This document shows, in pieces, positions 1 through 12,008 of a stretch of DNA of 64,000 nt (positions are counted from its first letter, which is position 1; every line of letters begins with the position of its first letter). The stretch spans positions 186,001 to 250,000 of the forward strand of contig VWZX01010817.1 of the NCBI GenBank assembly GCA_013399015.1, given 5' to 3'. A program made the translations under genes and the position numbers. The notes under the pieces are model-generated. The model made no database searches and was not told the DNA's origin. It saw only the letters and a list, made by a program, of their open reading frames with translations. This DNA comes from Galbula dea. Lineage: Eukaryota > Chordata > Aves > Piciformes > Galbulidae.

Positions 1-3000
1 TCTGGAGTTCACGGCAACAGCAGAGTCTCGGAGTAAAGGGAACTGATTTTATTACAAATATAAATATATAAAGGGGTAAGGAGCATTTGTCAGCCTCTTC
101 ATCACTCTAAAATAGAAGATCCCATGGACATCTCTTCCCAGGATTACTGGGAGACTTGGGAGTCTAAAAAGAGTGAAATGAGGAAGATGTGAAAGCGGTC
201 TTTACCAAACACAACTGAAAGCATGATACTTTGGATGTTAAGGAAGAGTTTCTAATAACTCCCTGAGAAGTTGTAACATTCTCCATTGCTTGCATTCAGT
301 GTTTTACTCCTGACCTGTTCAACAGGGAAGCCTGAGTCAAGACCATACTATGCCTCATAACCTGGCTGGAGCAAACTTAAAATTTCTGTCTTCTGGTGTG
401 TTACCATGGAGGCAGCAACTCAGACCAAATCTGAACAGTCTTCTCCATGGAATAATTTACATCAGACTCTGGATTGAATCAGCCAAAGGCAAGATGAACC
501 AAGCTGTCCATTACATAGCAGCTTACTGAATCTCTTCTGTCTGGATAAATTCATCTGGGAGGAAGCATAAATTCTTCTATTTGCTGAACTCTGCTATTAC
601 ACAGCCTGGATATTCAGTTATGCAACCAGCAGGATTCTTGCCAGAAGAACCATCCGAATTTTCATACGTGTATTTGCATCTAATGATGTCACACCCCCAG
701 CAATGCATATTTAATCTCGTTTGGTCCAGGGAGGCAACACTGGGACCTGGCCAAACACAGGATGAATCCTGTGGTTTGGTGTCACTGATGATGTACCATC
801 TTCTGGACTGCTTATATTGCAACATACACAGGAAGATTTTTTTGCCTGCCTGAAAAATCCCAGCACTTCAACAGACTCACAAAATGAGATCAACAGATGT
901 ATGCTGCATGTAAGATGCATGTGTCCAGCTATTAGCTTTTCCTACTCTGTTTCTCTGCCAAAATTACTAGCTGCAGGCTTTGTGCTTTTGCTGCCTGTTC
1001 TTTTTACACATTTCTTACATTTCTTTGTTTTGTCCTATTTTTTTTTATGATAATGTTAATCACTGAGCAAAGGAATACATTTATTTTTGTTCATCCAAAT
1101 TTTTGCAATCTCTGAGACCAGCTGTCTGCATCTTACAGCGTTTGGTATTAAAAGTAATAATGTGCTCTGTAGGAGCTCTTACGAAGTTAGATCCCTTGGA
1201 ATAGCAGAAATCCACAGTGATGGCATTCCTGCCTAAATTCAGGCTCTTCAGGAAATGTAGGAGAATCCCTAGTGTTCTGTTGGGAAGAGTTAGAAAACTG
1301 TCTTCAGTAACTAAATAATGATTAATTTTTCCAAATGGTGCTAATTAAATCCACTGCTGTTGCATAATTGCTATTGTTTTAATACCATTCATTTTATCTT
1401 CTATAGTTGATGTGTATTTTGGTGTTTAACATATGCATATTTGCCCATTATTGTTGTTGTCCTCTGTGCTTGGACCATCAGGCCTCAAGTACATATCTTA
1501 GAGCAAAACATTTAATGAAAGATCCTAATAAAAGTGTTAAGGTAGCAACAGGAGGAGCCATGTGCCACTGTGTTGGACTGATGACAGAGCAAAGTTGTAC
1601 CCAGAAGCTATTTCTATCGATTGGCAGTAAATTCTAATGTTGATGAATTTTAAAGAAACCTGGGGTAATCATTTGAAACAAATAAAGAGAGAAGTTTTTT
1701 GCAAATCCCAGAATGGATGGTAGAGTTGCAGATTCTGATCAACATCAGAGCACTATCTGCGTGCTTATCTTGTGGAAGCTTCTTAACAGAAGTATTTTTG
1801 TGTATTTGTGACTGACTTTGCCAGTTCTACTGCTATTGCTGATATTTCCACTTAAAATAATACATTTGCACTGCCTCTATGTGACAGTACATTAAAAAAA
1901 AAAGGTGGAAATAAAAAAACTACCCTGTGTAGAACTGTGTGCTTGGCTCAGGTTTGACTTGTACCTACAGAACTTGACTTGAAAACAGCCCATGAGATTT
2001 TAATCTTAACAGACTCAGATCCTTCTAGATGTAAGCAGAACAACTTACTTACGGGAAACACATCTTTAACACCATCCTGGGTGAAGATAGTCTGTGTCTA
2101 TTGTGTGGGAGCTTCTTGACTTAGTCTTATTGACGAAACTTTTCATGGTGCTTCTTAAATTGTTCAGAAGCTTTTCTATCACCCTGGAAAGATGGGCATA
2201 TGGTACTTGAAGATTTTCTTTTTCTTAATTTCTTAGGAAAAAAGAAATACAGAGAAAATAATATTTTACTAGAATGGCTTTGTTACACAGAAAAAAGGAT
2301 TTATAGTGGAGACCTTGTGGTGGGGCACAGGACACGAGTGCACATGCGTGTCCGTGGGCAGCAGTGAGATACAAATTATGCCTCAGTGTCTGTCAGATGG
2401 GGCAGCTAATTATAGCACCAGTGTGCCAACGTTTCACAGGGTTAAAGCTATTTTTATAGAGATGAGCAGGGAGAGTGGCACTCCAGAAAACAGTGTTCAT
2501 GTTGGTTGTACATCTATAAAAGCAACCTAAACTCTCCTCCCGCCAGGAGCTTACTCATGCATTCACAGCTTCATTTAAACTCTCAGTGAAGTTATTCCAA
2601 GGTTCTGCCTGAATAAGGATCTATCCAATGGCATTTTCTCTGGGGGAATATTATACTGCCTGTCTATATGGTGTATGATTGGAGTACAAATGGTAATTTT
2701 TTAAAAATCTTTTTAATCTTGCACATGTAAGTAAGGATTGGAGAGAGAGTCATAGCTGTAACTCGAGGAAGAGGGAAAAGTGGGCAAAACCAATGTCTGA
2801 AGATATGTAAGATTAATTTGTATGTGTAATCCATGTTTCTGTTATGGGATTTCTAGTAACTTAACACCTGGGATATCAGCATTATTATCTGGAAAGATCT
2901 AAATTTAATAGAATTAATATTAACAAGCTTGTATTTAAGACATGTTTTTCATGTTAATTTTAAATCTCCATTTCTCTCTTTTTTTTGTTATGTTTTTAAG
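1..3000 (+). other. ANK3: intron upstream of the first visible exon
   Basis: This is unique, AT-rich intronic sequence. The short open frames around 580-1,050 and 2,306-2,530 have no recognisable domain, and I saw no splice signals that would join them to the gene. The last 35 bases are a strong pyrimidine tract ending in AAG at 3,000, the acceptor of the next exon. I see no repeat or RNA gene here. Confidence 0.7.
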
Positions 3001-3107
3001 CACCTGACATTTCAAAGAGAATTTGATTCTGATTCACTCAGACACTATAGCTGGGCTGCAGACACCCTGGACAATGTTAACCTTGTTTCAAGTCCCATCC
3101 ATTCCGG
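3001..3107 (+). CDS. ANK3: ANK3 exon: linker leading into ZU5 domain 1
   Basis: This 107-nt exon starts in phase 0 and ends in phase 2, with a GTAGGT donor at 3,108. It reads HLTFQREFDSDSLRHYSWAA and ends at SSPIHSG, with the Gly codon split into the next exon. In ankyrin-G this stretch lies between the ankyrin repeats and the first ZU5 domain. It nearly matches the mammalian sequence as I recall it (HLTF-REFDSDSLRHYSW), which supports the acceptor at 2,999-3,000. Nothing is broken. The exon carrying the preceding residues is outside the window. Confidence 0.93.
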
Positions 3108-4654
3108 GTAGGTCCTTTAACAGATTTCCTTTATCTTTAAATGTGGAAGTGTATCATTAGCTGAAGAATACAGCCTGCTGTAATGGCTGATAACATGCCT
3201 ATTCCTGCTCCAGTTAAAGCCAGTGGCAACGTTTACACTGACTTCAAGGAGGGTGCTTAATAGCAGGAGTCAGTCTGAATTCTTGCATATCAAACAAAAA
3301 ACTTGCATCTGTGCTGAATTTTCTGAATGCCAAAACATTGCAATCCCACAGGCTTTACTTTAGTAGTCCTGGTTTGGATTTTCTGTTGCTTATGCTTTGC
3401 TTTAAGTGTCATAAGGTGATTTTGTTGAACTTGTATTAAATTATTTGGACTATGAAGTCAGATATATTGTTATACTTTCTGTTCTCTCATAGAGGAAAAA
3501 GCGGTGGTGGGGGGTTAATTTAACCTGTTATTATGTTCATATCTCCAAGCTCCTGCCTATTCTCCAATATCTGTAGTTTGATTTTACTGCTATTGTTCAT
3601 TTACCTATGAGTCATCACTGTAGTTGTGGTCCTTCTTGACAGTACCACAATAACTTGATTTAAATGCAATAATAGTATTATTTGAATGCCTACTGTAAGA
3701 ATTTACAGATGAATGTGTAACTGAAAGGAATCATTGCATATGAGATTGTCTAGTATAAATATTTGTTGATTATCAATTTTCAAGATGAGGACACAGAATT
3801 TCACATCCTTTTTAATTTAGTTCCCCATTTTGTGACTAATTTCATTCTTGTAATGAAAATAAGTGCAGCTCATATCAAAAGACTTCAGTTCCAAACCAAC
3901 AGCAAGTCCCACAAATCTAAAGCTACAGTCTCAAAACTCATGTAAGCACCTGCTTCTGCTGAACAGATCTATAAAACAGTGGATTTTGAGGTCTTAAGCT
4001 GATAAAACACTGCATATGATCAATGCTAGTGTTGAAAGTGTGAAGAGAATTGCAGTGTGAAAAGCTGAAGTGTGTAGGTTACTATGGAAGGGTGTGTGGG
4101 CAAAGGACCTCAGAAAGCTGGTAGTCCAGCCATTTGCACTACAGGGGGTATAAAATGTAGTCTGGCCATTCCTGAAATATATTTAATTTCTTCATAGTCA
4201 CTAAAAATAAGAGATTCTATAATTCCCCAGATTCAGTAGTTCACTATCCTTTGTTATAATATTTCTTCCCCAATACTCAACCAAAAATTTCTTGGCTGCT
4301 GCTGAAGCTTATTTCTTGTAACCATTGCAGTCATGGAGAACAATACCTTACTGGTCTCTTCAGAATGTTTTCTATGTTGGTAGACATGTAATCCTCTCTT
4401 TTATAGACTAAAATGTCTCAGAACCTCCTAGGTGGTGTTTTCTACATTTCAGCCCATTCTTGCTGCTGTATGCTGGCTCTCCCCTCTTTGATTATAGCTT
4501 TTTTCTAAGCCGGCCCTTTGGTCTGACACATAACACTCTGAGTCTTAAGCAACCCCACAATGAGAGTTATCATTTTGGTAACTGCTGCTTCTGTTAACTA
4601 ATATTTGTGATCTGCTAGAATTTCTTGGTTCTTTTCTGGAGTTCTGCAGTCTGG

Positions 4655-4705
4655 TTACTTTTTATATTTTATATATAAAAATTTTTATATTTTATATTTT
4701 GTTTA
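4655..4705. repeat. AT-rich low-complexity patch
   Basis: The stretch is almost pure A/T, with repeated TATATTTTATAT units around a central run that is nearly self-complementary. It is probably replication-slippage sequence with no inferred function. Confidence 0.6.
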
Positions 4706-5154
4706 TGTGTTTGGCCTCTTCCCTCTCTTTACATCCAGACGCTTTTTCCATTTTAGCAAGATAGCTTTTAATTCTGATCCTCTTTTCCAAAGTCTTTTCA
4801 GACTTACATTCTGTCCAATCTTCAAATAATGAATGAAGACATTAGCTTAGTACCTGGCCCAGGACAACACAGTGAAATCTCCACTTAGGTTTCCTTTCAG
4901 TTTAACAGTAAAGCACTGATGGTTATCTCTTTTGAGGTAACTTCTCAGATGATTGTGCTCTTACCTTATCTATACTGTACCTTGATTGCTTACTGAAATA
5001 CCAAGACAGTACTTTCAGATATCCACTGGGTAAATTACCCTGTCAAGGAAGGAAGTTAAATTAATTTGACATGAGTTACTTTTTATTTTGGATTGTTTTT
5101 ATTTTGAGGACTTGTGGTAGATGACTCTTAATCTCTTGATTATCCTTTGGGTCG

Positions 5155-5300
5155 TTATAGGTTGATTGTTGGATAATTTTTTTGAATAATTCTGGTAACG
5201 GGGGTTAGACTGATTGGTCTCAAACTTTCTGGCTCTTTCATCCTAGTACAAAGCAGGTCTGATCCTGCCAGTTCTCTGGGACACAATACTTGTCTGCCCT
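5155..5300 (-). repeat. possible ancient LINE (CR1-like) remnant
   Basis: On the minus strand a short stretch reads like the PISLTPV block of LINE reverse transcriptases. The plus-strand wording (variants of 'gactgattggtctcaaact' and 'ccagttctctgggac') resembles old, degraded CR1-like copies common in bird and reptile genomes. It is too short and eroded to name. Repeat masking would settle it. Confidence 0.35.
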
Positions 5301-7484
5301 TAGTTCTTCAGCATGCTTACTAATGGTTTCAACCCTTCCAAATGTGTATTCTGTAGACATGGGTTCTTTTGCATCAACTACTTCAGATCTGCTCCCTTTC
5401 TATATCAGTTCTCCTAAAGCAGACATGGCCTTAGCTGCTGCCCAGAGGAGAAGGGCTGCAGACCTGCAACAGTGGTGCAAACTGTGGGGCTGCAGGGAAG
5501 GGAGAGGATCTGAGCACCAAAGTAGTCTCCCAACATGTATAGCTTTATTTCATTTGACAGCTAACGCCCATCTGAAATGATGCTCTCAGTTCCTCTGTTT
5601 GGTTTTCCCCACCATGTTCATTTAGGGGCAGCATACAGATGTTCCCTTCACATCTTCCAGTACTTCTCACATCTTATAAGCAGAGGATCATGACTCAATC
5701 TTTTTCTGGAAAGCAACACCTTGTCTGCTTGTTCACAGTGCTTCATCCCCAGCGTTGTCCCCAGTTCTTTCTGTGGCCGTAGGCAGAGGTACGCTGGCTG
5801 TCAGCAGCCCTTGTGGTTCAGGTCACCCTGTGGCCAGGGCCTGACCACCCCACTCCTTGTGTTTCCCATCCTTCTACAGGCTCTGGGATGTGCCCTACTG
5901 GGTAGCTTCTCTGCAGTCTGCTCCTTTGGGTTGCTCTTTTTCCCATGTATCCACAGTTGGAAGAGAGTGTCCAAGTCTGTTCCCATTTCTTGACTGAGGT
6001 AGAAGGGGAATTTTGGGAGTAGGATGTGGAGATCCAGCAATGTATCAAAGAAAGAATTGTTGGCAGTAATTATGACTCTTCTGTTTTTTCCTTTTTTTAA
6101 GCCAAGAAAACGTTTTATGTTTTTCTTTTTGAGTTTAGATAAGTTGTTTTGCCAGCATATATTTTGAACAGGGTCCATTGTAAGCAGTGCACTGAAACAT
6201 GTCCTGAATCTTGAGGCCTCTGGAAGGGTAGAGACCCTTTACCGAAATGACCTTCAGCTTTCAAATATCAGCTTTCTGGTTCCAGTTTCCCAAACTAAAA
6301 TGTGAATGTGCTCTCTTCATGTTGCCTTTTATCTCATTGGTTTTCTTGGCTGAAAGAAATAAATTATTGTGTCATGTTGCCTTCCATATTGAGAAGCTCA
6401 GAAATACTAGATCCAGTCTTGGAAGGTGGAATACATCAGACCAATTATAGTTTGCTCCAACTTTCTGTACACACAGAACCACTCATTTTGGAAAGCAGAA
6501 TAATGAAAGGCATGCACTGATACTCCTTTCAAGCATCCTTCCATAGATATCTTTATACACTATACTTTGGTAAACAAACTGCTATAGAAAAGTGCAAGAA
6601 CTGGTTTTCCATGGCACAGTGGAGCATGTTTGGGGAATTAAAGAAGTAGTTGCATTACAGTAAATTCTCTCGACCTAAGTAGATTGCAAATTCTTTTCTC
6701 CAAGTCCTTCTCAGAGAAATTATGGACTTGTGCAGACTAATTAAATGAACATTTTTTTCAGATGTTTTGCTATGTGTAGCATATTTTATATGATACAGAT
6801 GATATAGGTCATGATATGCAAAGCCAAATAATTTCTAAAGTTGACCTTTGAATGTGTTGCTTTTGTTATTTTTCTGATTGTTACTTTTCCTTTTGCGCTT
6901 ATGATTGATATTTTCTGTTGCTTGCCTCTAATTATCTTACATTAATTTTTCCCATTTGCTTTCTAAATTATTTTGCAGCTATTCCTCTCCACTCCCCCAG
7001 TATGATTCAAGGTGATAACTCTGTGCTTTCTGTGAATCCTCATTTTCTTTTCTTTTCTTTTGTTAACTTTTTTTCCCACAGAGTGTGTGTAGATGTTTGT
7101 AGTGCATCCGCCCACATCCTCATCCCTTCCATGTGTTCAAGTAGAAATGCTCATTAGCATTTAGCCTTGTGTTTTAGAGATCATATTGTAGTTTCCATTA
7201 TTAGTGCAGTATTAATTTAGGTAAGCATCAGCCACTAATGTTTTTGATAGAAAGTGCATGAAATCTTGTTTGGAATTACTGTTGCTGTTTTAAACTGTAA
7301 ACTACTAATTTGAAAACTAAACAAGGAAATGATTAATATCCTGTTGATGGTTACCTTTAGAGGGGAGCAATATGCATAAAGGCTGATCTGCTAAAGGTTT
7401 TGTCTTCACTGAAGGCTGCAGTGTGGCATAGACACCAAAGCTGGCTGTGATGGGCTAGTTCCTGTGATGGGGCATAGACTCATG

Positions 7485-7506
7485 GCAAGGGTTAATTTAC
7501 CCTTGC
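7485..7506. repeat. perfect 8-bp inverted repeat with 6-nt loop
   Basis: GCAAGGGT and ACCCTTGC flank the loop TAATTT. The sequence around it is AG- and TG-rich and could belong to an eroded DNA transposon, but nothing else supports that. Confidence 0.5.
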
Positions 7507-9320
7507 TGTGAGCAGTGTGCATTAGCAGTGCTAAGCCCCAGGTTGCCAAGGCTGGACTGACCTTGAAATCTATAGCCAAAACCTACTTGACAACCCTGGG
7601 CCTGTTTTGTTTATAGGTACTTAGGTAATTTCCATTTATTTTTATTTTTTATTATTGGTTATCTTTAAGTCAGTTGATTTAGGTGCCTAGAGATTTTTGA
7701 CAAATCCACTCTTACATACTTGGTTCATCTAAATAGTTTGGATACAGAAATAACATCTTATCTGAGTGCAAGCTTTGACATTTTTGCTTTAGATGAAAGG
7801 CTCCTTTTTTATTAATTCTGAGCTGGCTCAACATATTAGTAATCATGTACATGATAAGCAGCTTTCCAAAACACTGCTTTGCATGGAGCCATCAGGCCAA
7901 GCCCAGCCATGCTGAGGCCCCTTCATTCAGGCCAGATGTGCCTCCACAGAGCTGCAGCAGTATCGCCCCTGAAGGGGTGATCCAGGCAGTTGCCTCTCTG
8001 CCCTGTGCATTTCCGTGGAGTCTGAAGTAGCCACATCTTCTCTCCAGTCAAAGACTGTGCAGGTTTTCAAAAGGCTACCAAAGCACCAATTGCAACAGTT
8101 TCCTTGCAGTGTTCTCTGTTGATAACCAAGGGCTGGGCGTCTCTGCTTAATATTTTACTTTAGTTCAAAGTAAATTTTAATGGATTATCTTGACCTCTCT
8201 TCACAGCCAGTCATGAGATGGCTCCTTGCCAGCTCCGAAGACCAACTATTGCCCTACACTTTAGCTTGCTCAGTAGCATCAGCCTCCTATCATCAGCTTT
8301 CACCACCCACTATATAGAGCAGTTGCAGGGAGAAAAAGCAACAGAAACATGCTGACAGGCTCATAGTGCTTAGTGAGCAGAGAAAAGAGGGAACCAAAGG
8401 CCCAACCTCTCTTGAGCAGGCATCTCTGCTTGGTACAGCCTTCTGTTAGCAAAGAGTTCCAGTCAACAGAGTTTACAGACTTTAAGATCTTGTGATCTAT
8501 AAAGATTAACATATCTTATATACTTTATAATTAGAGATTGAGCATACTATTTTTTGCATAGATAGAATATTTATAGAAAGTGCTTGGTTAGCCATTCAGC
8601 AAAGATCCTATCCCACTGAAACAATTCCTCTTATGAGGAACTGGGATACCCTAGCAGCAATATTTGGATTTGTTCAATAGTGTACAGTGTTTTTATTTAG
8701 TAAAGAAATGTGAATACAATTTATTTACATGAAAACTACTGTGGAATATTGTGAATTTTGCTCCATGCTTCAATATTGTAAAGTGTCAAGGCACAAGAAA
8801 AGATCAGTTGAGGTTAGGGTCATCTCAGAGGGTTGTTTCACTTCACCTTTTACTGATGAATTTTAATTTGCTTTGAAGAAAGGCAATGTAGCAATTTCTT
8901 TATCTGGGGTTCAGCTGGACAGCCTTTCTGTCCTGCTTCATACATTTACAGCTTGTGTTCTTACCCACCTGTCTCCTGCAGGCCACTAAATACCAAGATT
9001 TGATTACACTCCTGCTTTTGTGCAGATTTTTCCCACCCACGTCAGCCGGACTTCCAAATGCAACTTATTTGCAGAGCTGGCCAGTGCCTGTCAGCTGTTA
9101 CTTCTGATATCCTGCTGATCTCTAAAGCAAAAGGAAGTGTCTTACACAAATTCGCATTCACACCCCAGTACACTTTCTTAAAGAATCTTCATGATTCACC
9201 TGGATTATTGGCTCTTACCTTTAGTTCTGCTTACAGTAAGGAGCCAGGAAATTGAATAGATTCACCTATTAATGTGAAAAATTAGTTCTTCAGATCTGGG
9301 AGGAGACTCCACTTTCACCT

Positions 9321-10095
9321 AATCACAGAATGTTAGGAGTTGGAAGGGACCTCAAAAGATCATCTAGTCCAACCCTCCTGCCACAGCAGGATTCCTTAGA
9401 CCAGGTCACACAGAAGCGCGTCCAGATGGGTTTTGAATATCTCCAGAGAAGGAGACTCCACAACCTCTCTCTTTCCCTGAACTGGGAAAAAATTTCTTTT
9501 GTGTATTCACAAAGAATCTCCTATGCTTCAGCTTAGAGCCATTGCCCCTTGTCTTGTTACTGGGCTTCACTGAGAAGAGCCTGCCCCCATCCTCCTGACA
9601 CACACCCTTCACATATTTAAAAGCACAAATGAGGTCACCCCTTGTGTCCAGCCCCTCCTTCCCTGACCTGTAGACTCTCTTCTTCCACTTGAGATTGCCC
9701 AGCAGTTCCCTACTTAACCTTGTGGGACTCCTGGCTCCCTTCCTCAATTTTCTACATGTTGGGATGCTCTGATCTTGAGCTTGGAAGAAGGGGTCCTTGA
9801 ATGTTAACCACCTCTCCTGGGCCCTTTTATCTTCTAGTACCCTGTCCCGTGATATATCCCCTTGCAATTTCTTGAAAAGATCAAAGTTGGCCCTACTGAA
9901 GTCCAGGGTTGTGAACCTACTAGGTATTCTGTTTCTACCATACAAGATCCTGAACCCTACCATCTCATGATCACTGCAGCCAAGGTTGCCCCCAACCTCT
10001 ACCTTTTCAACCAGCCCTTTCCTTGTTCGTGAGTATCAGGTCCAGCAGCACTCCCCTCCTAGTGACTTTCCTGTCACTGTTCTGCTAGACACAGC
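9321..10095 (-). mobile_element. CR1 LINE, internally deleted, antisense to ANK3
   Basis: Read on the minus strand, this ends in the diagnostic CR1 3' tail: a 'GTTGGACTAGATGATC' block, 'GGTCCCTTCCAAC' and an ATTCTGTGATT end at about 9,321. The other end carries the linker between endonuclease and reverse transcriptase (SDHEMVGFRIL, TLDFSRANFDLFKKL). The whole reverse-transcriptase domain is missing, and linker and tail are joined so that one 185-codon frame (9,406-9,963, minus) runs across the joint. The copy is dead, and its 5' limit near 10,095 is approximate. Confidence 0.88.
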
Positions 10096-10947
10096 AGTGC
10101 TTCATGTATGCAGCTTCTCAGCATTTCATTGATGAAATAAACCATGGCTATTAAAGATTACTCTTGTTAACATTAATTATTCCCTTGCTAATAAAAAGAA
10201 TTTTATTTTGAAGTCTACCACTCAACACTTAAAAATCTAATTGCTTGCCCATCTATTAGTAAATGGAAAATTATGCATTGGAATGACACTGGCAAGTGCA
10301 ATTTTTCTTTAATGCCAATTTTGCTAATGAATGTCCTCTTCACAGAGGCATAATTTCCTCTAGCATGCCAGCAGCCTAAAGAGAGTTACGTTCTTGATAT
10401 TCTCACCCATTTCCTGTCATTGGAAGCCCTTGGTAGCCTAGACTGACTCTGACCCATGATGCCAGCACTCACTCTGCCAGCCATCAGGAGTGTTTGCAAT
10501 TGAGACTGTGAGGAGGCTTTGAAAACCGATATCCTAAAAACAGTTGGCATTTTTGACTCTTCTTTTTCTACACTGTGTAGTTCCTTTCTGCATGTGAGGG
10601 TAATTACTCTGTATTTATGGACAGTACAGTTAACAGTAACAGAGGGATGTTTTTAAATTCTAATAAACCACTACTAATATGCTACTTGTGTACTCTTTTA
10701 ATCCAAATTACTCAGTAGCACCTCTTTGTTTCACTGTGATGTTTCTAGACCTTTAGCAATTCCTGCTTTTGATAACCAATAGTTAACATGTAAGTATAAG
10801 TTATAGAAGAATCTTCATGTTCTTTTTAGTTTAGCTGGGATTGGGAGGACTTTTAAATAACATTTTAAAGACCATGGTGGTTGATTTTTGCTGATCATCT
10901 GCTTGTTTTATAACCATTTTCACTGACTCTTTTCCCTTTTCCTACAG
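10096..10947 (+). other. ANK3: intron, right part before the ZU5 exon
   Basis: This is unique AT-rich intron. It ends in a pyrimidine-rich tract and the CTACAG acceptor at 10,947. I see nothing else in it. Confidence 0.65.
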
Positions 10948-11172
10948 TTTCCTGGTTAGCTTTATGGTTGATGCCCGTGGGGGTTCAATGAGGGGTAGTC
11001 GCCATCATGGAATGAGAATCATTATCCCACCGCGCAAGTGTACAGCACCGACCCGCATCACCTGTCGCTTGGTAAAAAGGCATAAACTGGCCAGCCCACC
11101 ACCGATGGTTGAAGGAGAAGGATTAGCCAGTAGACTTGTAGAAATGGGGCCAGCAGGGGCACAGTTTTTAGG
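10948..11172 (+). CDS. ANK3: ANK3 exon: ZU5 domain 1, spectrin-binding core
   Basis: This 225-nt exon is phase 2 to phase 2, with a CTACAG acceptor and a GTGAGT donor. It starts FLVSFMVDARGG and carries the conserved GMRIIIPPRKCTAPTRITC core and PPPMVEGEGLASRL near its end. ZU5 domain 1 binds repeats 14-15 of beta-spectrin. The Asp-Ala-Arg at 10,970-10,978 is the DAR motif whose mutation abolishes spectrin binding in ankyrins, so this bird protein keeps the key contact. The last 26 residues closely resemble the following optional exon. The exon is intact and the family call is certain. Confidence 0.97.
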
Positions 11173-11909
11173 GTGAGTTTTTCTATGGATTTCATTCTTT
11201 ACGCTCATGTTGCATCTTTCATTTCCGTTCTCCTGTGTATCTAAGTAGCCAAACATTGACTCTACTTCATTTGAGCACATAAGATAGGCTACTTAACTTG
11301 AAATCTAGAAAAAAATTCAACCTGCCATTCCTTCCAGAAAGTACCCTTGTATTTTCAGGGAACTTTGCCTCTATGATGACTGCAGGGTGGAGCTGAAGGT
11401 AAGGAAAGCCATGAAAAGGCCAGGTGCTTCCCCTATCTACTCTTGCGACATTTGAAGTCAGGAGAAAACACACCTGTAACTCCAAATAGGCTTTGTCCCT
11501 CTTGCTTGTAGAGTATTGGAGAAACATCACTGTCACAAAAGTGTGTCATGAAGACACCCATAAAAACCTACATACTGAGCTCTGTTCCCTATGCCACGGC
11601 ATGTGCACAGCTCCTGCCGGAGTTGCTGGGAGCTGCCCCTCTCTGTCCCATGGAGCAAAGCCACTGAGAGCAATGGCAGAGCACTTACTGTAGAGCATCA
11701 AGTAGCACAAATACCAGGAACTGACTTTTTTAAAGCTTAAAAGAGGGGAAACAATCCACTATGATGTGGCACTTTTTTTTACCTAATTATAAATTTTGTT
11801 CATTACCATGAGTGGTACCCTGGTGTAAACTTCTGGTTCTGTTGGGAATGACAGCTTGTTCCTAATTTCCCCTTCTTGTTTCTCTTCCTGCTGCATGGAT
11901 GTTATTCAG
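11173..11909 (+). other. ANK3: intron between ZU5 exon and optional cassette
   Basis: This is a unique 737-nt intron. The antisense frames at 11,005-11,536 partly mirror the ZU5 exon. I saw no repeats. It ends in pyrimidine-rich sequence and ATTCAG. Confidence 0.65.
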
Positions 11910-12008
11910 TAAACTGCATCTTCCTAACACTCCTCCCCCTCTAAATGAGGGCGAGAGCATGGTTAGCCGAATCCTGCAGCTTGGTCCACAAGGAACAAAA
12001 TTTATTGG
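11910..12008 (+). CDS. ANK3: ANK3 optional 99-nt cassette exon in ZU5 domain 1
   Basis: This 99-nt exon (33 codons) is phase 2 to phase 2, so it can be included or skipped without a frameshift. It has an ATTCAG acceptor and a GTAGGA donor. It encodes KLHLPNTPPPLNEGE, then SMVSRILQLGPQG, ending TKFIG. This is very close to the corresponding exon known in ankyrin-B (family knowledge), and similar to the end of the exon before it. In the common ankyrin-G protein the sequence runs from AQFLG straight to PVIVEIP, so I infer this exon is usually skipped. Confidence 0.86.

Larger units (their letters stand above)
3108..9320 (+). other. ANK3: intron, left part, mostly unique sequence
   Basis: This is the first part of a 7.8-kb intron. 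It holds an AT-rich low-complexity patch near 4,655-4,705, a possible old LINE remnant near 5,155-5,300 and a short perfect hairpin at 7,485-7,506. The open frames near 5,290-6,178 and 6,247-7,157 look like chance frames, with no domains or plausible splice contexts. Confidence 0.6.

Noticed and set aside
581..1050. Short frames on both strands in the first intron
   Set aside because: No domain, no splice context and no coding-like codon pattern.
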